A stretch of DNA of 64,000 nt from Torreya grandis. Lineage: Eukaryota > Streptophyta > Pinopsida > Cupressales > Taxaceae. Shown piece after piece: positions 11,800 to 25,487 of the stretch. The stretch lies in contig JARHVA010000002.1 in the NCBI GenBank assembly GCA_037957365.1, positions 1,130,001 through 1,194,000 of the forward strand. The letters are read 5' to 3'. The notes beneath the pieces are model-generated. The model saw only the letters and a program-made list of their open reading frames with translations. It ran no database searches and was not told where the DNA came from. Numbering within the stretch: position 1 is the first letter of the stretch; each line of letters starts with the position of its first letter. The position numbers and the translations under genes are program-made.

Positions 11800-12790
11800 A
11801 TGGAGAATGGGGTCATTGAAAAGGACATACATCTGCAAGATGTCCAATACTACCACATTTGAAACATATGGGTTCTTTCTTATGTCTTTAAGATCCAGAA
11901 TAATCTTAATCACTAGAAGAACTATGAGAAGAGTGCTTGTGGTGATGTTTGAATTTGGAAGACCCTGGAGAGTGTTGATGTGAATTCTATGAAGACTATC
12001 TAGAATGGTGTGGAGAGTGACTTGAAGAATAACTTGAAGAGTGTTTCAGAGAGTGTTTATGAAATTGTCATTGTACATGATGATAATCTCTATGATGAGA
12101 CATGTCCTTTATATAGTGAGTCTCTTCAATAGGTCTACTCTTCTTCCTTATAAATTATCTCTAATGTTATGTTAATAACTCATAAATAGAGTCAAATATG
12201 CCACCATTAAGCTTATCACTAAGCTATAGCATTTCAAAAAAAATAGTGTATGCAGAATTAAGACCATTCAATGTGATAGAAATCAGTATATCATCATCAA
12301 TTTTACCATCAATTATGTGGTATTCTTGTTTCAATGTTTTTATATGTGAAATATATTCAGAGACATCTTCACCATCTTCTAGTTTATTGTTTAAAAGTTA
12401 CATAAGAAGGTCAATCTTCTTGTATGCAAGTTTCTTATCATACAAGTCTTTTAACATTTTCCATGCTTTACACACACCAGACTTAATAGGTTTAATATGT
12501 ATAATAATTTTTGCTATGCAAGATTATTTTAGTAGAGCAACAACATGTTTATCATGCTTTTAGAACTCAAGTAATTTTGTGGCTTTAGTTGGAGGTGTGA
12601 TTTTTTTCAATTATTTCTCGCAAATCATTAAAAATAAGTGTAATTTCCATGTTCATCGACCATTCCTTGTATCTTTTCATGTGTTAGACATCTATTTTCA
12701 AATATTAAACTCTCAAATTTTTTCATGATGCTATCAATCCAATAAAAACTATCGAGGTTTGGCCTTGACCCACCAAATATATTTTGATTA
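11800..12790 (-). pseudogene. Copia-type gag relic (UBN2/Retrotran_gag plus CCHC knuckle)
   Basis: Relic of a Copia nucleocapsid/capsid precursor, read right to left. Around 12480-12220 it reads GVCKAWKMLKDLYDKKLAYK, then DVSEYISHIKTLKQEYHI, then DDDILISITLNGLNSAYT, matching the AWxxLxxLY / VxEYxxxxKxLxxxL / LNGLPxxY order of the plant Copia gag family (UBN2, Retrotran_gag_2). Further on, at about 11885-11820, it reads CFKCGSIGHLADVC, a perfect C-x2-C-x4-H-x4-C zinc knuckle. A following MPLMAKIYGFDRPDTYF stretch sits near 11700. Stops and frame changes break it. No pol follows. In an active relative the product packages RNA in the cytoplasm. Confidence 0.85.
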
Positions 12791-13828
12791 CAAAATATTC
12801 AAAGACTTGTCAAAAAAATGCAACACTTTATAACTCCTATTACACCCTTATATCACCATTTTAATTGAAAATATTATCATATCCTTATAACTCATTTTAC
12901 AAAAATAATGTCAAAAATTAATTTTGATAAAAAATTATACCAATGGGTTTTGAACCCTAAACTTCTTACCTTCAAAGATTTACACAAAACAATGTTTTCC
13001 AAGTTCTCCAAAAGGATTTAAAAGACATAAGGAGATATTTTTATATTTGAACTTGATTTCCCTCTCTATGATTAAAAAAACAAATTACTTTTCCTTGTAA
13101 AAAAAATCATTTGAAAAAAATAATTTTGAAAAAATACTCGTTGCTTTTATGGAGGGCCCACGTGCCAATGTAAAAAATAATTTAAAGAATACTTAATTAT
13201 AAAAGGCTTACTATTCTTTGTTTATTTTTGGTATGAAATAAGATAGATCTGTGTTGCAAACAACCACATATTAGTTATAGAAGTAAGCTTTAGTCACTAA
13301 TTTAACATAAATAACAAATAAAAATTGTTGATGCAATCATCAATAGTGATCCAAGAGAAGATGAAACATGAATTGGTTCTATTGGTGTCATAGGATGGAA
13401 AGTAGTTGATATATCCCCCCTAAGATGTGTGAATCAGGCAATCTATCTTCTTACTTCTAGATTTTTTTAGACTTTCTCATTGTCATTTTCCTGAATGAGG
13501 AAGTAGTTGATCCTTTTCATAAACTCTCATATTTGTTTCCCTAGTCAGACATTGCCATCACATAATTGGAGCATTATCTCATACATTATTATTCTAATGT
13601 AAAATGTTATATTACTTATTAAATTATAGTACTACTACCTAAAGGCTGAAGTGACTTTGATCTTCAATACTGCTTCAATCTTGTTTTATGACCCATGTTG
13701 TACATATGTAAATTATCAAAATAGATTTAATTTTTTTAAAACATTGTTGGTTACCATACAAATTGAACAATGTTTTCTCTCCTTTATATGAATGTATTTT
13801 TCCTCCTATACCAATAATTTGATACCAC

Positions 13829-14035
13829 TATTTGATCTGATCTGGGAGGAATTAAATTGAATAAAAATGTTCAATGTAAAGTATGTTTTATTTTTGTACA
13901 TATGCAAACTATAAAAGCTTGCAGAAGAAGAATAAGTTGGTTAAAAAACTAACTAACAGAAAAATAAATTATACAAGTAAAAATGAACAAAATAATAATC
14001 AAACTAATAATTTTGATCATTAAATGATCCTAACA
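13829..14035 (-). repeat. 5' LTR of the gag-only Copia element
   Basis: 207 bp, uninterrupted. Shares TGGGAGGAATTAAATT and TACATATGCAAACTATAAAA with the partner LTR. Ends CCTAACA on the plus strand. Confidence 0.85.
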
Positions 14036-16046
14036 AATGGCCCTCCCTTCATGGATGAGTAGATAGTGACAATACAAGTATCTAGAGAGACAAGCAAGTA
14101 CTCGTGTGTTGTATGATTTCTAGACTAAACATGTAGTGTATCATATAAAATATTTCTATTACAAGATATCACACAAACATGAAAATCATACTCATAAAAT
14201 GATAATATCTCACTAAACATACTTTGACCCAAAGTTTTATGAATAATAAATAATAACGATCTATAGATATGTCAAATTCATACACACCACTTGATCAGAC
14301 CACCTTCAACTGTTATTGTGATATTAGAAAGCCAGTAAAATCCATCTTTCCTTATTCCATATCAAATATATATATTGGTCAAATATAACTCAACCACAAG
14401 ATTCATTTAATTTACATCTTACTAGTAATACATCATATAACATGATAAACATAGGAGTAACTAAAACATATATTTATTCTATCAAACGTATGAATGAGTC
14501 TTACATTATTTTCTATCCCATATTAGAAATAATGACTATAATTTAAACCACCTAGGTAAATACATATTTAACTATAGATTTTAACTATCATAACTAGTTT
14601 TCACACATACTCCACTATGATAACCCATATTACCATAGTCTAGTATTCTAAGACATAATTACTATTTTCCATAATTAATCACATAAAGTAATCTTAAATA
14701 CATATAAATATAAGCTTATATCTAAGCAACTAGATTTATCAAAGCAAGTCACAGTTTTCATAGAACATAATAATATACTATTATAGCATTCATTAAAATT
14801 TCAAAGGTCATATGCATGTATATACAAAGACTTACCAACTATCATAAAACACACTATTCATAGTAATAATCAGCAAACATACATTACATCAATCAAATTT
14901 AGGTATGAGTCTAGGCATAAAAATTATAGTATATACAATCCAGGTATATCATTCATTCATAGTGTAGTATTCTATGATATTCCATACTATTTTAAGTTCC
15001 TAACTACATAAAAACATAAAACTAAAACTTATGATTTCAAGAATCAAATGATCCATATATATAACAATAAAATAAGTATAAAATTATACCACCCAGATAC
15101 ACCCTAAGTTTAAAATGCATACTATCATTCAAGAAATATAACTTATAAGAATACATCATGATGCATCATTATATGTTAAATATAACCAAGCATTTATACA
15201 TATTAACACTCTCATAATATGTAACATACACAAGTATTCATTACTGAATGGATATAGCTAACAATCAATCATTCTTTTTTAGATAACTCATAAACCCATT
15301 ATATTATTCATATAAACATCTCATTCCATTTCTAGTAGAAAATTTTCACATTGTTATAATTTTTGTCCAACAAACAATTATTAAATTTTAAAATCTCCCA
15401 ATACTCTTATCATCTTCAGATAGTAATGTTGTCTATATATTTATATAAATATGTTCAAAAATATAAATACAAATATGGTTCAAAAGTGTCAATAATTTGA
15501 TAATCTCAGTTATAACTTGAATGAAAATGATTCACTTTGACATCCCGTGTCAAATCATATGAGCAATATCCCCTACTTTGGTATTTTTATGCATGCAATA
15601 CAGTAATTATTCATAGAACAATCATGGTGTAAACCCACTTAATAACCACTAGCTCCACTTTTAGTAATACAAGTATACTTAGGAATTGAGATTATGTTAT
15701 TCAACATTTAAAGTGGAGAGGGAACTACCAGCATGGTATTTAATATCTATATCCCTTTTTCTAAATGACCTCAACCTATATGCACAGTCAGGTTGGAGTG
15801 CAATCACACAATATCAATAATTCCATAACTATACATTTATACGAACTTGGCATGGCCTTCAACATAAAACTGACCATTCAAGGAACATTGGTATCATCAT
15901 ATTAATCAAAACTAGAATACATTCATAATATACACCAAATGCAAGATATTATAATATATATATATACTATCTCATATTAGTATAAAAGTGTTATGACACC
16001 TATATGTCTCCTTACTCATATATAAAAAATGCCACTTCAATAAAAT

Positions 16047-16048
<2 letters not shown>

Positions 16049-16106
<58 letters not shown>
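16049..16106. repeat. (AT)n microsatellite
   Basis: Uninterrupted AT dinucleotide tract of 58 bp in the LARD-like 3' LTR. The other LTR has only a short ATATATAT at 24518. Confidence 0.95.
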
Positions 16107-16108
<2 letters not shown>

Positions 16109-17464
16109 TGGAATCCCATTTTAAAACAATAATATATGTTAATATACATATGCAATAACTTGCAAATCAGGGATTGCCCTTGGCTAAGCATATACAAATC
16201 CAAGTATTATCATGCAACATAATTTTTATGAGTATAACATATAGAATACTACATATCCACAGTAATATATATACACCATACTATCACCATAACTCACATA
16301 CCAAAATTACCAAATGTTTTATTTCTCTCTATATTTAATACAAGCATATACAAATTGACCTATATTTAATTCATTAATTTGCATATATTTGTGATGATTA
16401 ATTTTGACATAATGGGATAAATTCCAGCCAAGGTATAAGTCTGCAACCATTATTGTAATATTTAATTCATTAATTATAATAAAGGAATGTACAACAACTC
16501 CTTTATAACTTATGCTTGTGACTTGATTGGTTAATTCTCTAAATATGCATAAAAACAATGATGCCATAGTTATATTATGATCACAAAACTCAATAAAAAT
16601 ATGGTTATTCAACATAGCAGTGATGTCAATAGGCATAGTCATTTAATAACACTCCTACCACCAATTTCAATGACTTATAATTTACTACTTATGCTACAGA
16701 CATAAAATCAATGATTCAATAATTGACTTTGGAAAGAATCTGCAGCAATGCCATAGGACAATAATTTTCCATGATCTGGTAAAGATGAAATATTATATTT
16801 TTCCTAGTGGTACCTTGACTGGTAGTATGCTAGAAAATAAATACATATGACTCATTCTATTAACAGATTGGTTGTATTTGAAATGGATTAACCATACAAC
16901 ATATACACATAGCATATATAAATGGCCATTTAATTACTAATCATTGCACAAAGCTGCATAACTCATATAATTGTGAAATTTAATCTATTTTTGGATGTAG
17001 TTGACTTTATTTAATTGCTAAATGTTGCTATAGAATTATATAAATGTGACATTTAAATTTTACCCTTATGTATAAGATGAGTTGTTTCTATCATATTTTT
17101 GAAGTCGCTTTGAAATAAAAATCTAAGATCACTGCTCATTTCCCCCAACAAGTCTTAAAGAACTTAAAGATAGTTTATTTAATGGTACAAGCAAGGCATA
17201 GAATAAAATCACTGTACATTATATATGTCACAATACCTCATACTAAATGGCTTAATATTTTATTATTAATTATTTTTGTTGTATCAACTTGGAGTTTTAC
17301 TCTTTAAATCAACTTCTTATACCTAAGGTAATGTTCAATACAGAATTTTAACTCTAATTAATCATGAAAGACTTTTGTAAATTCAATTGTGTTTATTTTT
17401 AAGATCATAGTTTCTGAATAACAATTACATATAGTTCACACACACATGTGTGTGTGTATATGTA

Positions 17465-18290
17465 TATATATACACCCTAGATACCTAAATAAATATAGAA
17501 TTTAAATATATATCAATTTATTTGTTTTTCCTTCAATTAACTATGATGCTATAGATGTCAAAACACACACACGTAGCACATATATTATCATAACCATAAT
17601 ACACATAAATTCATCAAATTACTCACCTACCTTGCAATAATGTCTAAACTGAACTGGCATGATCTAGACAAAATTTGTTTGGTTTGGCCTCTCATCTCCT
17701 CCATGCACTTATTTCCCTCTTCTCCACTTTTTTGCCTATTTTTAAGCAGTACTACTTTTTTTTCTAATCTCTTTATTTTTTTAAATTTCTTTTCTACTTT
17801 CATGACAAAGATTTTCTCCTTTTTCTCTTTATGTTTTAATATTATTTTCCTTATTTAAAGATTCTTCTAACTTTAATAATAAATAACTTTATCCTTGCTT
17901 TAATACGCTTTAGCTTTTATTTTAATATTTTTTAATAATTTAATAGTAAGTAATTATTTAGTAAAAATAATTAATAATAATGATCTACAAATAATAGGAC
18001 TAATGCAAAGTCAGTTATATATTTTTTTAGACCCATACATTAAACTAATCATCAATATGAGCATCATTTTATCACTACGCTTACCCTCGTAGATCTACAT
18101 TACTAAAATCATTATTAGTATAAAACACAATAACATGACATACAAATAGCTAACATGCTTAATCAATTATCTAAATGCATTAATAATTGAAAACATGTTA
18201 ATGCTAACAAATCAACCATGCATTTACTATCTATTTAAATTCTATATTTATTTGGGTATCTGAGGTGTTTTTTTTTGTGTACACACACAC

Positions 18291-18355
<65 letters not shown>

Positions 18356-19130
18356 CAAATACCCAAATAAATATAGAATTTAAATATATATCAATTTATT
18401 TGTTTTTCCTTTAATTTACTATGACATTGTAGATGTCAAAACACACACACACACATAGCACATATATTATCATAGCCATAATACACATAAATTCACCAAA
18501 TTACTCAAAATATTAACAAACTCATTTACCTTGCAATAACATCCAAACTGAATTGGCATGATCTGGACAAAATTTGTTTGATTTGGCCTCCCATCTCCTC
18601 CATGCACTTCTCTCCCTCTTCTCCACTTTTTTACCTATTTTTATGCAATGCTAATTTTTTTTTTAAATCTCATTCTTTTTTTAAATTTTCTTTTCTACTT
18701 TCATGACAATTTTTTTCTCCTTTTTCTCTTTATGTTTTTGATATAATTTTTATTAGTTAAAGATTCTTCTAACTCTACTAATAAATAACTTTATTCTTGA
18801 TTTAATATTATTTATCTTTTATTTTATTATTTTCCAATAATTTATTAATAAGTAATTATTTAGTAAAAATAATTAATAAAAACTACCTACAGATAATAGG
18901 ACTAATGCAGAGTCAGTTATATATATTTTTAGATCCATACGTTAAACCCATCATCAATATGAGCATCATTTTATCACTATACTTACCCTCATAGATTTAC
19001 GTTACTGAAAGCATTATTAATTGAAAGCACAATATCATGACATACACATAGTTAACATGCTTAATCAATTATCTAAATACATTAATCATCACAAACATGT
19101 TAATGCTAAAAAATCAACCATGTATTTAAT
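17465..19130. repeat. ~890-bp tandem duplication inside the LARD-like 3' LTR
   Basis: Unit 1 (about 17465-18230) and unit 2 (about 18351-19130) share TTTAAATATATATCAATTTA, TTGTTTTTCCTT, GACAAAATTTGTTTG, CATCTCCTCCATGCACTT and CATGACATAC in the same order. The other LTR has a single copy (42841-43187 plus 48880-49310). The junction contains an inverted repeat and a CA microsatellite. Confidence 0.85.
18234..18384. repeat. Inverted repeat around a (CA)n tract
   Basis: Arms 18234-18267 and 18351-18384 are reverse complements at 33 of 34 positions (core GATACCCAAATAAATATAGA, with one mismatch near the inner end). The 83-bp loop is a T run, GTGTACACAC and a long CA tract (18281-18352). Not found in the other LTR. 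Confidence 0.85.
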
Positions 19131-19501
19131 ATGTAATATTTAACATGGTGTATGCAAGGTTCCAACTATTTCTCTATCATCCTTTAACAACTCCATATAC
19201 ACCACCCTCTCTAATGATTCTCTCACTCCATGACACTCTGAGGGATGAGTTCTCCTACATCAACTTTATAATAAAGAGGTAGTTAGGCCATATCAGTATG
19301 ATAAATATATAGCATAAAATATAGTTGAAATGATAATTCAATATGATCATAAAATAAACACATACTTATAACTAACTCATAGCAGTGTGATCATGTATCC
19401 TATGTAATATTCTACTATCCCATAATAGCATATATCTCAAGCATATCTATAAATATAACCAATATCAAATGGTTTTTTTATCAAGGAATTAGGATGTAGC
19501 A

Positions 19502-19517
19502 TCCTTCCTCTTAAATC
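19502..19517 (-). other. Polypurine tract of the LARD-like element
   Basis: Minus strand GATTTAAGAGGAAGGA directly before the 3' LTR start TGCTACATCC. Confidence 0.7.
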
Positions 19518-22009
19518 TAGTTATCATCCCTAATGAATCTTATTTAATCATAATTTTTAAATTAAAAATCAATATTTAGTAAAGCAAAAACATGATATAC
19601 AATATCAAATTAAGTAATAAATAGGAAATTACCTATGGAACTTACTATAGTGCCTTCAAGTTGCACTATTCCTAGAGTATTTGTCCCACAAGACCCTACT
19701 CTATGACATGTCACTACTATGCAAACAAGGTTTTCAAGCGTCACTTACTTTAAATGCTCTTATCATGACAACCCTAGGGTCCATAACTAACAAGAAAAGC
19801 CTATATACATATCTCAGTGAAATTTTCATTGCCTTCCAAAAAATTTTGAGATCGTCATAAAAACCAAAACAAATGGCTAGGGAGAATTTCACAATACCTT
19901 CCATCTCCTTTGTACATCTCTCTATCATAGAGAGTGTTTTTCTCATTATGGAGAAAATTATTTAATGAACCTGGCAAGAATAATGTGTATAAGTTAATAC
20001 TATCACTACTCTATGTAGCTCTTGATAAGTATAACATGTCAATAATATCACTACTCCACGGAGCTCTTGAGAAGTATGATAATGATTAGGAACTAGAAAT
20101 ACTAAATTTCTAATGTATACAAAATTATGGAATAAATATTCTACCGTATACATGAAAGTAGCCATATGACTAAATTTGACAAGTTTGACTATCAATATTG
20201 GATTTGATAATTCCATCTATCAAATCCAAACTTGGTAACTACCGAGTCAATGTGAGGATAAGTAGGATCCATTCCTATTGTTTAGTACTCATATTCCTAA
20301 CTCACCACTCTTCCCTTAAGTCTCCATGACCTAGTGATATCCAAAATATGCAAAAAGTTCAATGAAATATAAATCTATACTATCAGATCATATAAAGCAA
20401 TACTATATGCAAAATTATTCTATATGTATCAACATACATACAATAGAAATCATACAATAATTTCATAATTATATTAAGTTTCCACTAGCTAAACATAACT
20501 AGTATCATATTCATAGCTTATCTTATAGTGTTATATTCATGGTTAAGAGTAAATAATGTTAAATTAACATAACATAAAAAATCCAAGGGTCACACCATCC
20601 TTTCACCCTAGTAAAGAAACAAGCAATGCACTATCTCCTAGCTTGCTCGACTAGAAACAACAATTAAAAGTTTATCTCAATTGCTAGATTGAAAAGATGT
20701 TCTGCATATCCTATACCCTACTCGCTTCCAATGAAAGGTACAAAAATAACTCTTAAAACAACATGCTAAGAGCTAGAAAGAGAAAAATATCAATCTAATT
20801 AAAGGTGAAAATAACATAATACTTATAATCAACTTATAGTACTTAATCTAGAATTTAATATATAATTCAAGGTTTACCACTCCACATGGTCTAAAGTCAT
20901 AGGTTAAATAAAGTAATGACCCTAAAGAGTCACAGATGAAAAGTAGAGAACTAACATCTCAAGAATAAAACTCTTACATACCTTCACCTGGTATGAAGAA
21001 AAAATTGTAACTCAATGTTACCAAAACACTACGCACTTATCAAATCTATAAATATGGTATCACAATCTATTTCCAAAATTGGGAGAGAAATATAATAACC
21101 ATAAAGATGTACCAATTCATCCAATCCTAAAAATTCTCTCTCAATAATAATTAGAATACATTATCCCACAAACTTCAAGAGAATATGGTCAAAACAATAT
21201 TTGAAAAACAAGTTCCCATTTAAGAGAACACTAAATCAACATCATGAAAATGTATATCCTCTTGGTAGCTTATAATGATGTCAAAGGAGAACGAGATAAT
21301 AACAACTCACCTCTAAGCTAACTAAGAGAGATGACACTTCTTTCTAACCACATAATTTAAGGGTAATAATCCTTAAACAAATTTCTAACACACATGAATT
21401 CTCAACCAAAACATCTACATAATACTATAAGAAATTCCCCACCGCTCTGGGTGGTACTAACTAAAAATGGTCCAATAAGATTTTCTAATTCTAAGATTAG
21501 GGAATAAAAGGCACAAATACTAAAACACATATATCTAAGTGAGAAGCATCCTTTGCTTATTAAACACTCATAGCATAAAACACAATGAAAAAGGTGACTT
21601 GATAATCAAGAAAGGATGAAATCATACTCGAGGTGTTCGATCTAAGTGATCAAACTATGGTAGAAATCTCTTTCTCACCTACCTAGACCTCATATATAAC
21701 CATCACCATTGGGACTCTCAATAAACCAACCCCTAATAACTCAAAAGGATACGAGTTCTCCTAAGGGGACATACAAAATGTACCACACACACATAATTTC
21801 ATGAATGTCTCATACTTCCAAAAGTCACCAAGCCATATAGGGGAATCTATCAAGTCTCAAAACTCTAATCATGGTGTAACATGCTTCCACATTGAGTCAC
21901 CAAAACTCTAAAGTATCACTGAAATAATTCATGTTACTAAGTTCACACTGGTAAAAAAAAAGATACAAAAAAACTAATGGATTCATCAGGTCCTAGAATT
22001 TGAGCCATA
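19518..22009 (-). other. Internal domain of the LARD-like element, non-coding
   Basis: About 2.5 kb between PPT and PBS. Minus-strand open stretches at 19946-19734 and 20216-19962 have no recognisable domain, and I found no zinc knuckle, protease, RT or integrase motif in either direction. A ~50-bp imperfect tandem duplication lies at 19988-20085 (ATCACTACTC..GAGCTCTTGA in both units). LARD internal domains are described as structured but protein-free, so this is as expected. Confidence 0.6.
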
Positions 22010-22021
22010 GCTCTGATACCA
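22010..22021 (-). other. Primer-binding site of the LARD-like element
   Basis: Minus strand TGGTATCAGAGC, perfect initiator-Met type, two bases from the LTR end (TTACA, TG, then PBS). Confidence 0.9.
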
Positions 22022-24730
22022 CATGTAACAACCTAAATGGGTTAGACATAGAATTACATAAATTTATTTTTTAAACACATATATTAAAAATAGATTATAG
22101 CATGAGAATCTATGGAGATCAAAATAAATACTCAAAGCATGATAATATCAATTAAGCATAATACATCACATATCATTGATTTCTAACATCGTAAGTACAC
22201 ATCATAATGCGAGCATAGAAATTAATCACATTAACTCATCCATAGTTGATATAAGTCTATGGCCATCATTGTCAATGTAAAATAATAAGTAATTACAAAT
22301 ATTCAATTATAAGTAAAATACAATACAATTTACATATAAGATACATGGTTCCCCAGAGCATAGTTCCCAAACTCAAGTATATATGGCAATTTCAAGTGTT
22401 GTCTCCGTAAGTAGTACTGTTGTGAGGTGGGAGAGCATCCTTTGAGTATTTTTCCACACTAACCATGGACCAACAATCCCCTACACTAATCCCATCAGGA
22501 AATGGCCCTCCCTTTACAGATGAGTAGATAGTGATGGTGTGGGAATCCAGAGAGATATGCAAGTATCGTGTGCTATATAATTTCTAAACTAAACATGTAA
22601 TGTATCATATAAACCCATTTTATTTTAAGATATCACAAAAACATGTAAATTATACTCATGTAATTATAATTTATCACTAAACATACTTTGGCACAAATTT
22701 TTATGAATAATAAAAAATAGCAATATATGGATCAATCAAATTTATACACACCACTTGATCAAACTGCCTTCATCTATCATTGTAATACTAGTAAGCCAGT
22801 AAAGTCCATCTCATTCCTTAACTTGTATTCACAATGCAGATTGGTAAAATACAATCCAACCACAAGATTAATTTAATTTATATCATACTATAAACACATC
22901 ATATAACATGATAAAAATAGGATTAACCAAAACATACATTTATTCCATCAAATGTATAAATGAATCTTACATTATTTCCTATCCCATACTATCAATAATG
23001 ACTACAATTTATACCACCTAAGTAAATACATATTTAATTATAGATTTTAACTACCACAACTAGTTTCTAAACATACTACACACCATTATAACCCATATTA
23101 ACATAGTCTAGTATTTTCAGACATAATTACTAGTTCCCACAATCAATCACATAAATTAATCCTAAATACATGAAAACATAAGCTTCTATCTAAGCAACTA
23201 GATGTATCAAAGCAAGTGATAGTTCTCATGGAATATAATAATGTACTATCATAGCATTCATTAAATTTTCAAAGTTCATATGCATGTATACACAAAGACC
23301 TACCAACACTCACAAAATATGATATTTGTAGTAATAATCAGCAAACATATATTACATCAGTCAAACATAGGTATGAGTCTAGGCATAACAATTATAGTAT
23401 GCACTACCCAGATATAACATACATTTATATTTTAGTACTCTATGATATCTCATACTATCATAGGTTTCCAAATATATAAAAACACATAACCCAAACTTAC
23501 GATTTCAAGAATCATATGATCCATATACATAATAATCAAAAAATTACATAATTATATCATCTAGGTACATGCTAGGTTTAAACTGCATACTAGATAATTC
23601 ATAAAATATAAATTATAAGCATGCATCATGATGAATCATTATATACTAAATATAACCAAATATTAATACATATTAATATTCTCATAATATTTACCATACA
23701 CGAGTATTCAATATTGAATGCATATAACAAATAATCAATCATTCCATTGTAGAGAACTCATAAACCAAATATAATATTTAGTTAAGAATCTTGTTCCATT
23801 TTTAAGAGAAAATTTTCATGTGGTTATAGTTTTGGTCCCATGGCCAATTCTAAAATTTTAAACTCTCCCAATACTGATAGCTTCTTTAGATAACAATGTT
23901 TCTTGTATATATAAATTTGTTCAAAAACATACCTACAACTATGGTTTAAAAGTGTCAATAATCTAATAATCTTAGTTATACATTGAATGAATATGGTTCC
24001 TATTGATAGATGATGTCAAATCATATGAACAAGATCCCCTATAGTGGTGTTTGTATGCACATAATATAGTAACTATTCACAGAACAATCATGGTGTAAAC
24101 CCACTTACTAGCCACTAGATCCACTTTTAGTAATACAAGTATACTTCAGAATTGAGAGTCTGGTATTCAACTTTTAAATCTGACAAGGCAATACCAACAT
24201 GGTATTTAATATCTATATCCCTTGTTCCAAATGACATCAACCTATATACACAATCAGGTTAGAGTGCAATCACACATGGTATCAACAATTCCATAACTAT
24301 ACATATATATGGACTTGGCATGACCTTCAACATAAAATTAACTATTCAAGAGGCATTTGTATCATCTTATAAATCAAAACTAGAATGTATCTATAATATA
24401 CGCTAAATGCAAGATATTATAATATCTATATATACTATCTCATATTGGTGCAAAATCATTATGACACCTATATCTCTTTACTCATATATACAAAATTCCA
24501 CATCAGTAAAATCATTAATATATATATGGATATTTAATATAAAAATAATTCATGTAATCCATATTATCACAAGAATATATGTTAATATACATATGCAATA
24601 ACTTCCAAATCAGGGATTGCCCTTGGCTAAGCATATACAAATCCAAGTATTGTCACATAACATAATTTTTATGAGTATAACATATAGAATACTACATATC
24701 CACAATAATATACATACACAATACTATGAC

Positions 24731-25467
24731 TAAATCCCCATAAAAATTTGATCAAAATAGATTTAAATGAAAATAACACCAAATCTACTCGAATCTATAC
24801 AAAGACCCTAATATGAGATAATTATAAGAGCAATCAAAATTTTATAATGGATTTACCATCATTTCACTCCTCCTTCAGCTTCCCTCCAAGATGTTCTAAT
24901 GGACCATCAAATGAAACATTACTTGGATTTTTGGATTTCTGAATCAATGTCTCAAAGACAAATAGCTTAGTGGATGGTGATGATGGATGTAAGATAGGTT
25001 ATGAATGGCTAGTGTTATGAAGGAAAATGTGGACTATAAAGGCTAGAGCAAGAATATGAGCTTCTTCCTTTCTTGATTTCTCTCTTTATTTCTTCTCCCC
25101 TCATGCTTGGGCATGCCTCTATTTTAAATAGGTCTTTGGAAGGGGCTAGAAGGGATTTGAGAGGGAAATTTTGAAGAAGAGAAGGTTCTAAAGGTGAGAA
25201 GCCTCTAGACCTCTCTTAGGAGGGAAATATATGAGAAATATAATAAAATCAAGAGTTTAAGTGGAAAGTGGGGTTATGGGGTAGGCTATGATTTTAAAGA
25301 ATTAAAAATTGAGGATTAAGTGGAAAGTGAGATTATGGGGTAGATTAAGATTTTGAAGAATAAAATTAGAAAAATGGGGTATTTCATAGGATTAATTGAT
25401 CAAGGGGTAATGTTAATTAAGTGATGGGATTAAGCATAATGTCAATGAGTAGAATTAGGTGCATACA
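24731..25467 (-). repeat. 3' LTR of the Tat/Ogre element
   Basis: Plus strand runs from TAAATCCCCAT (terminal TG decayed to TA) to GGTGCATACA. Aligned along its length with 40816-41548, for example ATGAAAATAACACCAAATCT and TAAATAGGTCTTTGGAAGGG. Confidence 0.9.
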
Positions 25468-25487
25468 TTTGGCCCCTTTTTAAGAGG
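25468..25487 (-). other. Polypurine tract of the Tat/Ogre element
   Basis: Minus strand CCTCTTAAAAAGGGGCCAAA directly before the LTR start TGTATGCACC. Confidence 0.8.

Larger units (their letters stand above)
10415..14035 (-). mobile_element. Gag-only Copia element in the LARD-like 3' LTR
   Basis: 3.62 kb flanked by a perfect 5-bp TSD AATGG (10410-10414 and 14036-14040). The empty site, with a single AATGG, is visible in the other LARD LTR at about 22499. LTRs are 13829-14035 (5', 207 bp) and 10415-10964 (3', enlarged by a solo LTR). The PBS at 13820-13827 (minus TGGTATCA) and the polypurine tract at 10965-10983 (minus GGATCAAGGGGGAGT) set the minus orientation. The interior has a Copia-type gag but no visible protease, integrase or RT between the zinc knuckle (11822) and the PPT, so it is a deletion derivative or gag-only non-autonomous element. 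Confidence 0.9.
9927..19501 (-). repeat. 3' LTR of the LARD-like element (interrupted)
   Basis: The copy is 9927-10414, then 14036-19501 after removing the 3.6-kb insertion at 10415-14035. It follows the other LTR almost to its end. It carries two things the partner lacks: a tandem duplication (about 17465-18230 and 18351-19130) and a perfect (AT)29 tract at 16049-16106. No coding sequence was recognised; short open frames such as plus 17640-17858 and minus 16642-16319 have no partner frame conserved in the other LTR. Confidence 0.8.

Noticed and set aside
16012..16203. Minus-strand open frame with alternating Ile-Tyr
   Set aside because: Produced by the (AT)n tract; not conserved in the other LTR.
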